Source of the DNA: Rhodoferax sp. UBA5149
GTDB taxonomy: Bacteria; Pseudomonadota; Gammaproteobacteria; Burkholderiales; Burkholderiaceae_C
Reading direction: 5' to 3'
NCBI RefSeq assembly: GCF_002413825.1
Contig: NZ_DHXT01000161.1
Coordinates: forward strand, 28,443-38,344
DNA length: 9,902 nucleotides
Each line of letters begins with the position of its first letter. Positions within the stretch are counted from its first letter, which is position 1. The notes beneath the pieces were generated by a model. That model ran no database searches and had not been told where the DNA came from. It was given only the letters and a program-made list of their open reading frames with translations. The translations under genes were made by a program, and so were the position numbers. This document shows, piece by piece, positions 1 to 5,746 of the stretch.

Positions 1-464
1 CGCGCAGCGGCAAGCGTGGGGGCCATATCAGGCAGTACCGCCACCGACCACACGGCGCGGCTGCTGGGGTCGAAGCGCAAGACCCGTGGCTCCTTGACCT
101 CGGCGCGCAGCGTGGGTCGGATGAGCGCCACTTTCTCGCGCACATCGTCGGCCGCCTTGCGCCCGTTGATGTGCAGCTGGAATTCGATGATGACAACGGC
201 CTGTCCTTCGTAACTGCGCGAGGTCAGGGCATTGATGCCAGCGATCGAGTTGACGCCTTCTTCAATCTTCTTCGTGACTTCACTCTCGACAATCTCGGGC
301 GACGCACCGGGGTAGTCCGCGGTGACCACGACCACCGGAAAGTCCACGTTGGGAAACTGGTCGACCTGCAGACGCTGGTAGGAAAACAGGCCCAGCACCA
401 CGATGGCAAGCATGACCATGGTGGCGAAGACGGGGTTGTGAAGGCTGACGCGGGTGAACCACAT
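1..464 (-). CDS. RND-family efflux pump inner-membrane protein, N-terminal part (cut by window edge)
   Basis: Inner-membrane proton-driven pump subunit of a tripartite RND efflux system (HAE1/AcrB-like), exporting drugs, solvents or other hydrophobic compounds. The 154 visible residues begin MWFTRVSLHNPVFATMVMLA. A hydrophobic first membrane helix (about residues 11-29) is followed by the typical start of the periplasmic porter domain: QVDQFPNVDFPVVVV (33-47), then YPGASPEIVE (51-60), and a segment with REKVALIRPTLR (109-120). This N-terminus is characteristic of the family, whose members have about 1,000-1,050 residues, so roughly 85% lies left of the window. The ATG at 464-462 is only 3 bases after the stop of the fusion-protein gene, so the two are surely cotranscribed. 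Family is certain; substrate cannot be read from this part. Confidence 0.93.
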   Translation of the reverse strand, partial: MWFTRVSLHNPVFATMVMLAIVVLGLFSYQRLQVDQFPNVDFPVVVVTADYPGASPEIVESEVTKKIEEGVNSIAGINALTSRSYEGQAVVIIEFQLHINGRKAADDVREKVALIRPTLRAEVKEPRVLRFDPSSRAVWSVAVLPDMAPTLAAA

Positions 465-467
465 GGT

Positions 468-1616
468 CTATTTACCGCCTGGCGTTGGGTTCAAAGGGTT
501 CGTGAATTTCACGGCGCTGCCTTCGCGCAGGGGTCCGACCGTGCCGGCGACGAGCGTCGCGTTCTCGGCGACGCCTTTGATCGCCACCATGGTTTGTCCG
601 TCGACTTCGCCGCGCGCGCCCATCTCGACCGTCTGGTGGACTATCTGGTTGTTGCTCACCAGTTGCACATAGGGCTGGGGTTTGTCGGTGCGCACCGCAT
701 TCAAGGGGACCGCCAGGGCTCGCAGGTGATCAGTGCCCAGCGTGCCCTGTGCAAACAGGCCCTGGCGCAAGCCGGGGGCCGCGTCAACGGCCAGATAAAT
801 CAGAACGGCGCGGCTGCCGGCCACGGCGCTGGGGTTGACCCGGACCACTTTGCCGCTGACGGGCTTGGCGGAGCCTTCGATCTGGAGCGCGGCGCTTTGG
901 CCCACGCGCGCGTCCAGCGACTCGCTGGCGCTCACACTGGCTTCGAGTTCGAGCCGGCTGAGATCGACGATTTCCACGATGCGCGCGTCGATCGCCACGC
1001 GCTCACCGGGCTGTGCCAGTCGCTGCGCAATCAGGCCGGCAATAGGCGCACGCAGCACCGTGTCCTCCAGTGACTTGCTGGCAATCTCGGCGCCGGCCTG
1101 GGCGGCGCGATAGGTGGCCTCGGCCGACGCGAGGCTGGAAATTGAAGAGTCCAGTGCGGTTCTGGAAATAAATCCCTGCGCCACCAGCGAGCGGTTGTTG
1201 TCAAAGCTGCGCCGGGCGATGTCAATCTGGGCTTTGGCGGCTTCCGCCTGCTGTTGCGCCTGGCTGACGCGCGCCCGGTATTCGGTTGAATCGACGCGGG
1301 CGATGATCTGGCCGGCCTTGACCAGATCGCCCTCGCGCACCGTCAGGCCCTGCAGCTCACCCGCCACTCGCGCCTTGACGATGGCCGTGTTCACGGCCTT
1401 GAGCGCGCCCGAGATCGGCAGGCCCTGCGCCAGCTCACGGGTTTTGACCTGCACCACATCGGCCGCGCCCAGTTCCACCACGGTTTGTGTGCGCTGGGCC
1501 GCCTGAGCGGCCACGGCTTGCTGTTGGGCCTTGCGGGCTGACAGCGCACGCAACACGCCGGTGGCGAGCAAAACGACGACCAAGGCGACGAGCGCCCATT
1601 TCAACCAGCGTTTCAT
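468..1616 (-). CDS. RND efflux periplasmic adaptor (membrane fusion protein, HlyD/AcrA-like)
   Basis: Adaptor of 382 residues linking the RND pump to an outer-membrane channel. It has a single N-terminal membrane anchor (about residues 7-22, WALVALVVVLLATG) and no lipobox cysteine, so it is anchored by a helix rather than a lipid. Next come the first lipoyl half-motif (about 75-110, with GELQGLTVREGDLVKAGQ), an alanine/glutamine-rich coiled-coil hairpin (about 115-175), the second lipoyl half (APIAGLIAQRLAQPGERV), a beta-barrel, and a C-terminal membrane-proximal domain ending NPTPGGK. An in-frame start 19 codons upstream exists, but I chose the ATG at 1616 because the membrane anchor follows directly and because it overlaps the tetR stop as ATGA. 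A weak AAGGA lies about 12 bases before the start, inside tetR. No outer-membrane factor gene is visible; it may lie beyond the pump gene. Confidence 0.92.
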   Translation of the reverse strand: MKRWLKWALVALVVVLLATGVLRALSARKAQQQAVAAQAAQRTQTVVELGAADVVQVKTRELAQGLPISGALKAVNTAIVKARVAGELQGLTVREGDLVKAGQIIARVDSTEYRARVSQAQQQAEAAKAQIDIARRSFDNNRSLVAQGFISRTALDSSISSLASAEATYRAAQAGAEIASKSLEDTVLRAPIAGLIAQRLAQPGERVAIDARIVEIVDLSRLELEASVSASESLDARVGQSAALQIEGSAKPVSGKVVRVNPSAVAGSRAVLIYLAVDAAPGLRQGLFAQGTLGTDHLRALAVPLNAVRTDKPQPYVQLVSNNQIVHQTVEMGARGEVDGQTMVAIKGVAENATLVAGTVGPLREGSAVKFTNPLNPTPGGK

Positions 1617-2329
1617 AGTGAGGGAAGTCCTTCGTCTGTTGGAGGAGAAGAGGGGAGGGGCGGTCGCACGCACAGGCCGGCAAGAATGGTTTGCACTTGT
1701 GCTGCGAGGTAGTCTTCAGGCACTAGTTGGGACGCTTCTGTATTGTCACAACAAGCGGCTTTGGAGTGCATCAATATCTGCAAGAAAATCATGGGCGCCA
1801 GCACCGTATAGACGCCGTATTTCATGTCCACGGGCGCGAACTCACCGCGGTCAACCCCGCGCTGCAGAATGCGGCGGATCAACTCATGGGCCGGCTGGAT
1901 GACTTCATGCTGGTAGAAGGCGGCCAGTTCCGGAAAGTTTTCGGCCTCGCTCAACATCAGTTTGGTGATGCCGGAGGCCTTGGAGCTGCCCAGGCGCGCC
2001 CACCACAGCGTCATGGCGTGGCGCAACATGTCAGGCGTGCTGCCCTCGAACGCATCGAAGCCGGCATTCCACTCCGAGAAGCGCCCCGAAATGTTCTCGC
2101 GCACCACCGCCTTGAACAGTTCTTCCTTGCTTGCAAAATAGAGGAACAGCGTGCCTTTTGAAACACCGGCGCGCCGGGCTACTTCTTCGGCCTTGGTCGC
2201 GGCGAAACCTTTTTCGACGAACAGGTCCAGCGCAGCGGCCAGCAGTTCGCCTGGGCGCGCGTCCTTGCGGCGTTCGTGCTTGGCGTGCACCTCGGACTTG
2301 GTTTTGCAGATCAGTTTGGAAAGCGGCAT
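1613..2329 (-). CDS. TetR/AcrR-family transcriptional repressor of the efflux operon
   Basis: Helix-turn-helix repressor of 238 residues. The DNA-binding domain occupies about residues 24-72. The recognition part reads EEVARRAGVSKGTLFLYFAS and is followed by KEELFKAVV, a textbook TetR signature. The remainder is the variable ligand-binding and dimer domain. The start at 2329 is preferred over an in-frame upstream start at 2428 because a promoter and an operator-like repeat lie between them and because family members have only a short tail before the first helix. No good ribosome site precedes 2329, so the start is less sure than the gene. The stop TGA overlaps the start of the adaptor gene (ATGA). 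It probably represses itself and the adaptor and pump genes until an inducer binds. A proline-rich C-terminal tail (VRPPLPSSPPTDEG) looks disordered. Confidence 0.9.
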   Translation of the reverse strand: MPLSKLICKTKSEVHAKHERRKDARPGELLAAALDLFVEKGFAATKAEEVARRAGVSKGTLFLYFASKEELFKAVVRENISGRFSEWNAGFDAFEGSTPDMLRHAMTLWWARLGSSKASGITKLMLSEAENFPELAAFYQHEVIQPAHELIRRILQRGVDRGEFAPVDMKYGVYTVLAPMIFLQILMHSKAACCDNTEASQLVPEDYLAAQVQTILAGLCVRPPLPSSPPTDEGLPSL

Positions 2330-2337
2330 GAAATTAA

Positions 2338-2355
2338 TGACTAACTGGTTATTTA
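2338..2355. promoter_or_regulatory. Probable TetR operator (imperfect inverted repeat)
   Basis: The plus strand reads TGACTAAC-TG-GTTATTTA. The inner arms TAAC/GTTA are perfect, and 6 of 8 positions match across each full arm. The site lies between the -10 box and the tetR start, covering the expected transcription start, where a repressor would block its own operon. The TAACTGGTTA-type core resembles sites used by AcrR-like regulators of RND operons; that comparison is from memory, not from a search. Confidence 0.6.
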
Positions 2356-2383
2356 ATGTAGCGTCTGACCAAGGGGCTGTCAA
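2355..2383 (-). promoter_or_regulatory. Sigma70-like promoter of the tetR-adaptor-pump operon
   Basis: On the minus strand a perfect -35 box TTGACA (2383-2378) is separated by exactly 17 bases from TACATT (2360-2355, 4 of 6 matches to TATAAT). Transcription would begin near 2348, giving a leader of only about 20 bases before the tetR ATG. The operator-like repeat begins at the edge of the -10 box and extends over the start site. Confidence 0.65.
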
Positions 2384-2433
2384 TTGCTGGCGGGCCGCCG
2401 GGCCAAGTCCTTGTGTAAATTTGAGCAAACACG

Positions 2434-2457
2434 GGGCTGCGGATGGCAGCGCAGCCC
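2434..2457. other. Perfect 8-bp hairpin upstream of msrA
   Basis: GGGCTGCG (2434-2441) pairs perfectly with CGCAGCCC (2450-2457) around an 8-base loop. It lies 58 bases before the msrA start in the tetR/msrA divergent gap. No U-run follows, so it is not a standard terminator. It could be an mRNA leader hairpin or a chance GC-rich palindrome. I found no clear msrA promoter in 2384-2514. Confidence 0.35.
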
Positions 2458-2514
2458 TCGACGCGTAAGATGCGCGGGGTCGACGCGACCAACCGTTTTA
2501 AGAGGAGATTTCCC

Positions 2515-3057
2515 ATGACAGATTCCCTGCAAACCATCACCCTGGGCGGCGGTTGCTTCTGGTGCACGGAGGCCGTCTATGTGGCGGTCAAGGGCGTGAT
2601 GGATGTTGAAAGCGGCTACAGCAACGGACGCGCGGTTCGTCCCAGCTACGAGCAGGTTTGCACCGGCAGCACCGGCCATAACGAGGTCGTCAAACTGGTG
2701 TTTGATCCGGTCCAGATCAGCCTGCGTGAGATTCTGGAAATATTTTTCGTCATCCACGACCCCACGACGCTGAACCGCCAAGGCAATGACAGCGGCACGC
2801 AGTACCGCAGCGGCATCTATGTCTCAACGCCGGAGCAGGAAACGGTCGCCAAAGACGTCATCCGCGAAATGGGCCAGAGCGGCGTCTACAACCGCGCAGT
2901 AGTGACCGAGGTCTTGCCGCTGGCCAACTACTGGCCGGCCGAGGACTACCACCAGGACTTTTTCGAGAAGAACCCGGGCCAGGGCTACTGCGTGGCCGTG
3001 GCGGCGCCCAAGGTGGCGAAGTTCCGCAAGACCTTTGCGCGGCTGGTGAAACCTTGA
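2515..3057 (+). CDS. msrA: Peptide methionine-(S)-S-oxide reductase MsrA
   Basis: Cytoplasmic repair enzyme that reduces the S-epimer of methionine sulfoxide in oxidised proteins, recycled by thioredoxin. The 180 residues carry the complete family signature: GGCFWC with the nucleophilic Cys14 (residues 12-17), GHNEVV (54-59), HDPTTLNRQGND (81-92), GTQYRSGIY (94-102), YHQDFF (145-150) and a C-terminal GYC with the likely resolving Cys159. Cys17 adds a second cysteine next to the active site. An in-frame ATG 24 codons upstream was not chosen because AGGAG (2503-2507) lies 7 bases before the ATG at 2515, and the family begins shortly before GGCFW. It is divergent from tetR, so it is probably regulated separately, and its stop overlaps the following ABC-ATPase fragment. 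Confidence 0.97.
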   Translation: MTDSLQTITLGGGCFWCTEAVYVAVKGVMDVESGYSNGRAVRPSYEQVCTGSTGHNEVVKLVFDPVQISLREILEIFFVIHDPTTLNRQGNDSGTQYRSGIYVSTPEQETVAKDVIREMGQSGVYNRAVVTEVLPLANYWPAEDYHQDFFEKNPGQGYCVAVAAPKVAKFRKTFARLVKP

Positions 3058-3164
3058 TTACATCGCACGGACTCCAGTACCAGTACCCGTTGGGGCCGAC
3101 GCTGGCTTTTCCCGCCATCAAGGTGCCGCAGGGCGGCGTGTTGCTGCTGCGCGGGCGGTCTGGA
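3054..3164 (+). pseudogene. ABC-transporter ATPase, N-terminal relic ending in the Walker A loop
   Basis: From a TTG overlapping the msrA stop (TTGA), 37 codons read like the start of a LolD-type ABC ATPase: LQYQYPLGPTLAF (7-19) and then VPQGGVLLLRGRSG (24-37). The last residues are the beginning of a Walker A motif, which should continue G-S-G-K-S/T. Instead the frame continues into unrelated residues and stops at 3297-3299. The nucleotide-binding site and all later motifs are absent, so no functional ATPase can be made. The start overlap with msrA suggests the two were once cotranscribed. Assignment to the ABC family is by pattern recognition of this short piece. Confidence 0.65.
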
Positions 3165-3168
3165 GAGC

Positions 3169-3288
3169 ATGGTGGAGGTCAAAATCAAAATTCCGCTCAA
3201 ATACTCGCTGGAACCGGTGACGGTGGAAGGCAAGTTTGCCGTCCTCAAAGAGGATTCCTACGGCCTGTACTACCAAAAGTGGGAATAG
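3169..3288 (+). pseudogene. C-terminal relic of a probable DUF3299 protein
   Basis: In a different frame from the ATPase relic, codons from 3169 read VEVKIKIPLKYSLEPVTVEG followed by KFAVLKEDSYGLYY and end at TAG 3286-3288. This resembles the last strand-rich part of DUF3299 proteins, which in many proteobacteria are encoded beside an ABC ATPase and permease. The first Met is probably internal, and there is no signal peptide or N-terminal body. The last codons (QKWE, stop) are probably borrowed from the antisense sequence of the neighbouring hydrolase relic. The DUF3299 call rests on memory of the family and needs a profile search; that it is a fragment is much surer. Confidence 0.5.
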
Positions 3289-3948
3289 TCCGCGGCTGAA
3301 GACACCATGCCCCCACCACCCGACCCCCATCTCTTCGCAACTCGGGGGTCGCCAAAATCGGCGTTGAGTCCAATGTGGCGGTCATCCGCAAAGGGCTCCG
3401 CCTCCTTTTTTTCAGGGCATCGGTCACATAAAAGCTCGTGTCCTGCATGTCCAATGAATCCAGGATGCGTTCTTTTTCAAACTGGTAGAGCGATTTTCCA
3501 GACACGACTTCAATGACGCATCCGAGGATATCGGTGGAGTGGCTGTCCTCGCAGGTGGTACCGGGCTGGTTCAAGCGCCGCCGGCGTTGCCGTCGGGTTT
3601 CTCGACGCCCACCACCATCTTGGCGGCGACGCTGGTGATGGGTTTTCTCATGGAGTAGATGCGAAAGAGTCCGTCCTCGGTCATTTGGGTGTCCAGTGCC
3701 GGATCAAGTTTCCCCACGCTCTGTGCATAGGCCACCTTGCCATGCCGGCCGATCAGCAATACCGCGCCGGGCAACTTTTTGCTGGCAACGTCCGCTTTCA
3801 GTTTGTTGGTGAGCAACTGCAATTGCTGCGATGACATGCCCACCTGCTCGGGCTTCGCTCTGGGCAGATCGGCTGCATTGGCCTGGATCGCAGCGGCGAG
3901 CAACAGGGTGCTCAGAAGTCCGGCAAAACCGATTTTGAAATGTTGCAT
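3276..3948 (-). pseudogene. Beta-lactamase-family serine hydrolase (class C-like), decayed
   Basis: The start is intact: AGGAG six bases before ATG 3948, a signal peptide (MQHFKIGFAGLLSTLLLAAA then ANA-A), and the serine motif SMRK (residues 99-102, S-x-x-K). Decay follows. The segment normally found after SVAA appears missing, since the frame jumps to KMVVGVEKPDG near 3621. The frame then stops at TGA 3573-3571. The family continues in the next frame as QPGTT (from about 3569) with DILGCVIEVVSGKSLYQFEK, and the usual catalytic Tyr of the YxN/YSH motif is Asp (GAC, 3547-3545). At a run of seven A (3412-3406) the frame shifts again, and a third frame reads EAEPFADDRHIGLN and GSGGGGMVSSAADY, ending near 3276. 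The C-terminal half is absent. Intact relatives have roughly 400 residues. Confidence 0.85.
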
Positions 3949-4002
3949 AGGTGTCTCCTCAAGATTTTTTGTTTCCGAACACAACGGGTTGGGCGCTTTT
4001 TA

Positions 4003-4158
4003 GATGGCGCCTCCACGAGCTCCATTCAGGAAACGATCTAATGCGTACTCCTTTTTCGCGGTAAAGCGCGAGTCGCCGTCGGGACCGTGCTGACGCCCCG
4101 GGGCTCGGGCCTTTGAAGGGGGTGAGCCGGGACCGTAACGAGCTGACAGCCGGCAGGG
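4003..4158 (-). other. Unexplained 52-codon open frame in the 3949-4213 intergenic stretch
   Basis: Between in-frame stops at 4161-4159 and 4002-4000 the minus strand stays open for 52 codons, ending with RFTAKKEYALDRFLNGARGG-AI. It has no ATG, GTG or TTG, so it is not a complete gene by itself. The final 23 codons have a protein-like composition, but other frames here are also open over much of the stretch, which fits a GC-rich structured or repeated element just as well. It lies about 50 bases upstream of the decayed hydrolase, in the same direction. I do not recognise it. It could be a gene relic, a repeat or a structured RNA. Elsewhere in 3949-4213 I see only the hydrolase ribosome site. 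Confidence 0.3.
4080..4136. repeat. Pair of 9-bp direct repeats, each followed by GCTGAC
   Basis: CGGGACCGT occurs at 4080-4088 and 4128-4136, 48 bases apart. Each is followed by GCTGAC (after 0 and 4 bases respectively) and then by GCC after a further 0 and 1 bases. Between them is the self-complementary GCCCCGGGGC. The arrangement suggests a duplicated or structured element within the unexplained intergenic stretch; its role is unknown. Confidence 0.45.
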
Positions 4159-4213
4159 TTATCAGGCTTGCTGGACAATCAAAATTTCAACGCCAGCACA
4201 GCAGGCCCAGTTC

Positions 4214-4876
4214 ATGACCCATTCCCTGAAGATCGATTTCGTCTCCGACATTTCCTGCCCGTGGTGCGCCATCGGCTTGTCTGCCCTGGAGCAGGCGCTC
4301 GGCAAGTTGCAGGGAGAGGTGGCCGCGGAGCTGCATTTCCAGCCCTTCGAACTCAACCCGCAAATGCCGCCCGGCGGACAGGACATCGGCGAGCATCTGG
4401 CGCAGAAGTATGGCTCCACGCCAGAGCAGCAGGCGCAGATTCGCGACACCATTCGTCAGCGTGGCGCGGATGTCGGTTTCAGTTTCAACCGGGCCGGGCG
4501 CGGCCGCATCTACAACACCTTTGACGCGCACCGCCTGCTGCACTGGGCCGGATTGGAGACGACAAGCCAACAGACTGCGTTGAAGAAGGCGTTGCTGGCG
4601 GCCTGCCATAGCGAGGGCCAGAGCATGGAGTCGCACGAGGTGTTGCTGCGCGCGGTGGCGCAGGCGGGTCTGGACGTGGCGCGCGCGCGTGCCATTTTGA
4701 CCAGTGACGAATTCGCCGCCGAGGTGCGCGAGCGCGAAGCCTTTTACACCGGCCAAGGCATTCATTCGGTACCGGCCGTCATCATCAACGACCGGCATTT
4801 GATTTCCGGTGGTCAGCCCGTGGCCGTGTTCGAGCAGGCGCTACGCCAGATTGCGGCGGGCCAGGAAGGGGCTTGA
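4214..4876 (+). CDS. DsbA-family thiol oxidoreductase, FrnE-like
   Basis: A 220-residue thioredoxin-fold protein with an inserted helical domain, predicted to oxidise or isomerise thiols. The active site is CPWC (15-18) in FVSDISCPWCAIG. The helical insertion carries the family hallmark YNTFDAHRLLHWA (100-112), and the cis-proline loop is GIHSVPAVIIND (182-193, Pro187). There is no signal peptide, so it acts in the cytoplasm like other FrnE/polyketide-type DsbA proteins, whose length it matches. The substrate is unknown; relatives have been linked to stress tolerance. The ribosome site is weak (AGCAGG about 9 bases before ATG), and no promoter is clear. It stands alone on its strand, between the decayed hydrolase and a converging operon. 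Confidence 0.93.
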   Translation: MTHSLKIDFVSDISCPWCAIGLSALEQALGKLQGEVAAELHFQPFELNPQMPPGGQDIGEHLAQKYGSTPEQQAQIRDTIRQRGADVGFSFNRAGRGRIYNTFDAHRLLHWAGLETTSQQTALKKALLAACHSEGQSMESHEVLLRAVAQAGLDVARARAILTSDEFAAEVREREAFYTGQGIHSVPAVIINDRHLISGGQPVAVFEQALRQIAAGQEGA

Positions 4877-4935
4877 CGGCGGCGCAAAACCCATCGAGTG
4901 CTTCGACATAAAGTACGCGCCGCCGGTTTGTCTTT
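4877..4935. terminator. Long-loop 9-bp stem, probable shared terminator between converging genes
   Basis: CGGCGGCGC starts at the base after the frnE-like stop (4877-4885) and pairs perfectly with GCGCCGCCG (4917-4925). The plus strand then continues GTTTGTCTTTA, a broken T-run. The 31-base loop holds a small inner TCGA-GTGCT-TCGA hairpin. The far arm begins 8 bases past the stop of the alpha/beta hydrolase coming from the other side, where the minus strand lacks a T-run. It fits termination of the plus-strand gene best, perhaps both; the long loop and broken T-run limit confidence. Confidence 0.5.
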
Positions 4936-5746
4936 AGTGCGCTGTCGCCAGCCAGGCGGCCACGCACGCATTGAACGCTGCGGGCTGCTCCACCATGACC
5001 CAATGGCCGGTGTCAAATGCCTGCACCGCGCAGCCCGGTCGCGCTGTGAGCAACGCCAGCCATTGCGGTGAATGGAACATGAAAGGCTTGCGCGCGCCAT
5101 AGAGGTAGAGCACGGGGCAGGCCGGGCTGATCTGTGCCGCGCCGCGAAAGCCGCCGAGCAAGCCGAACCACTGCATGGCGTAAGGGTAGTTCATCTGCCA
5201 GCCGATGCGGGAGGGCTCGGTGGGGCAGCGCATGGCGCGTGCCATGCCGCGCGTCATCCGATTGCCCAGTGCGCCACTGATGGCGCCGCCCAGCGTCCAG
5301 GCGAGGGCGAGCCAGAACTGGTAGGCGAAGACCTGCCGCCTGGCCCGGGCGGTGAGCGATTTGAGAAACGCCCCGGCGTTGTGGTCGCCGATGTCCACCG
5401 CCACCATGCGCGCCACGCGCGTCGGATGTTGCATGGCGAATTCGTAGCCGAAGATACAACCCCAGTCATGCAACAGCAGCGTGACCGGCTGGTCCGGGCT
5501 CACCGCCTCCACGATGGCGCTGAACAACGCCGTCATTTGCGCCAGCGACGTGGCACGGGCTGGCTGGGCCATGTCAAAGCCCGGCAGCGTGAAGCGCACG
5601 CAACGATACTGGCTCTTGAGCGCCGCGACCGTACCGTCCCACAGGCGGTGGGTGTCGGGCCAGCCGTGGATCATCACCACGGTGTGCGGGCCGTCGCCTT
5701 CGATGAAAATGTCGATGCCCTGGATGTTGCGTAGGGAAGATGTCAT
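4934..5746 (-). CDS. Alpha/beta-fold hydrolase, epoxide hydrolase/haloalkane dehalogenase-like
   Basis: A 270-residue soluble hydrolase. The oxyanion loop is HGWPD (27-31). The nucleophile elbow is LLLHDWGCIFG (90-100), with Asp94 where lipases have Ser; an Asp nucleophile is typical of epoxide hydrolases and haloalkane dehalogenases. The base is His248 in DTGHWVMVEQP, followed by the common end of the fold. A helical cap spans about 130-200. The usual acidic residue after strand 7 (YLYGARKPFMFHS, 214-226) is not evident. The start ATG at 5746 overlaps the methyltransferase stop (ATGA), and the residues before it in the same frame are not family-like. It is last gene of a three-gene operon. 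Substrate unknown; hydrolysis of an epoxide or ester is an inference from the motif only. Confidence 0.9.
   Translation of the reverse strand: MTSSLRNIQGIDIFIEGDGPHTVVMIHGWPDTHRLWDGTVAALKSQYRCVRFTLPGFDMAQPARATSLAQMTALFSAIVEAVSPDQPVTLLLHDWGCIFGYEFAMQHPTRVARMVAVDIGDHNAGAFLKSLTARARRQVFAYQFWLALAWTLGGAISGALGNRMTRGMARAMRCPTEPSRIGWQMNYPYAMQWFGLLGGFRGAAQISPACPVLYLYGARKPFMFHSPQWLALLTARPGCAVQAFDTGHWVMVEQPAAFNACVAAWLATAH

Noticed and set aside
171..1073. 300-codon plus-strand open frame
   Set aside because: It is antisense to the RND pump and adaptor genes, whose motifs are clear; its His/Gly/Asp-rich composition is typical of a GC-rich shadow frame.
2330..2428. N-terminal extension of TetR by 33 codons
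   Set aside because: The extension covers the -35/-10 promoter and operator-like repeat and is not family-like.
2443..2514. N-terminal extension of MsrA by 24 codons
   Set aside because: The well-placed AGGAG before 2515 and the family's short N-terminus favour the later start.
3054..3948. Insertion sequence as the cause of the gene wreckage
   Set aside because: I found no transposase-like frame, terminal inverted repeat pair or target duplication; simple deletions explain the joints better.
3992..4012. GGCGC...GCGCC hairpin as a terminator
   Set aside because: The stem is only 5 bp, and the T-run is in the loop rather than after the stem.
4187..4798. 203-codon minus-strand open frame
   Set aside because: It is antisense to the FrnE-like gene with its CPWC and cis-Pro motifs.
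5072..5734. 220-codon plus-strand open frame
   Set aside because: It is antisense to the alpha/beta hydrolase and rich in Arg/His/Ala without any recognisable domain.
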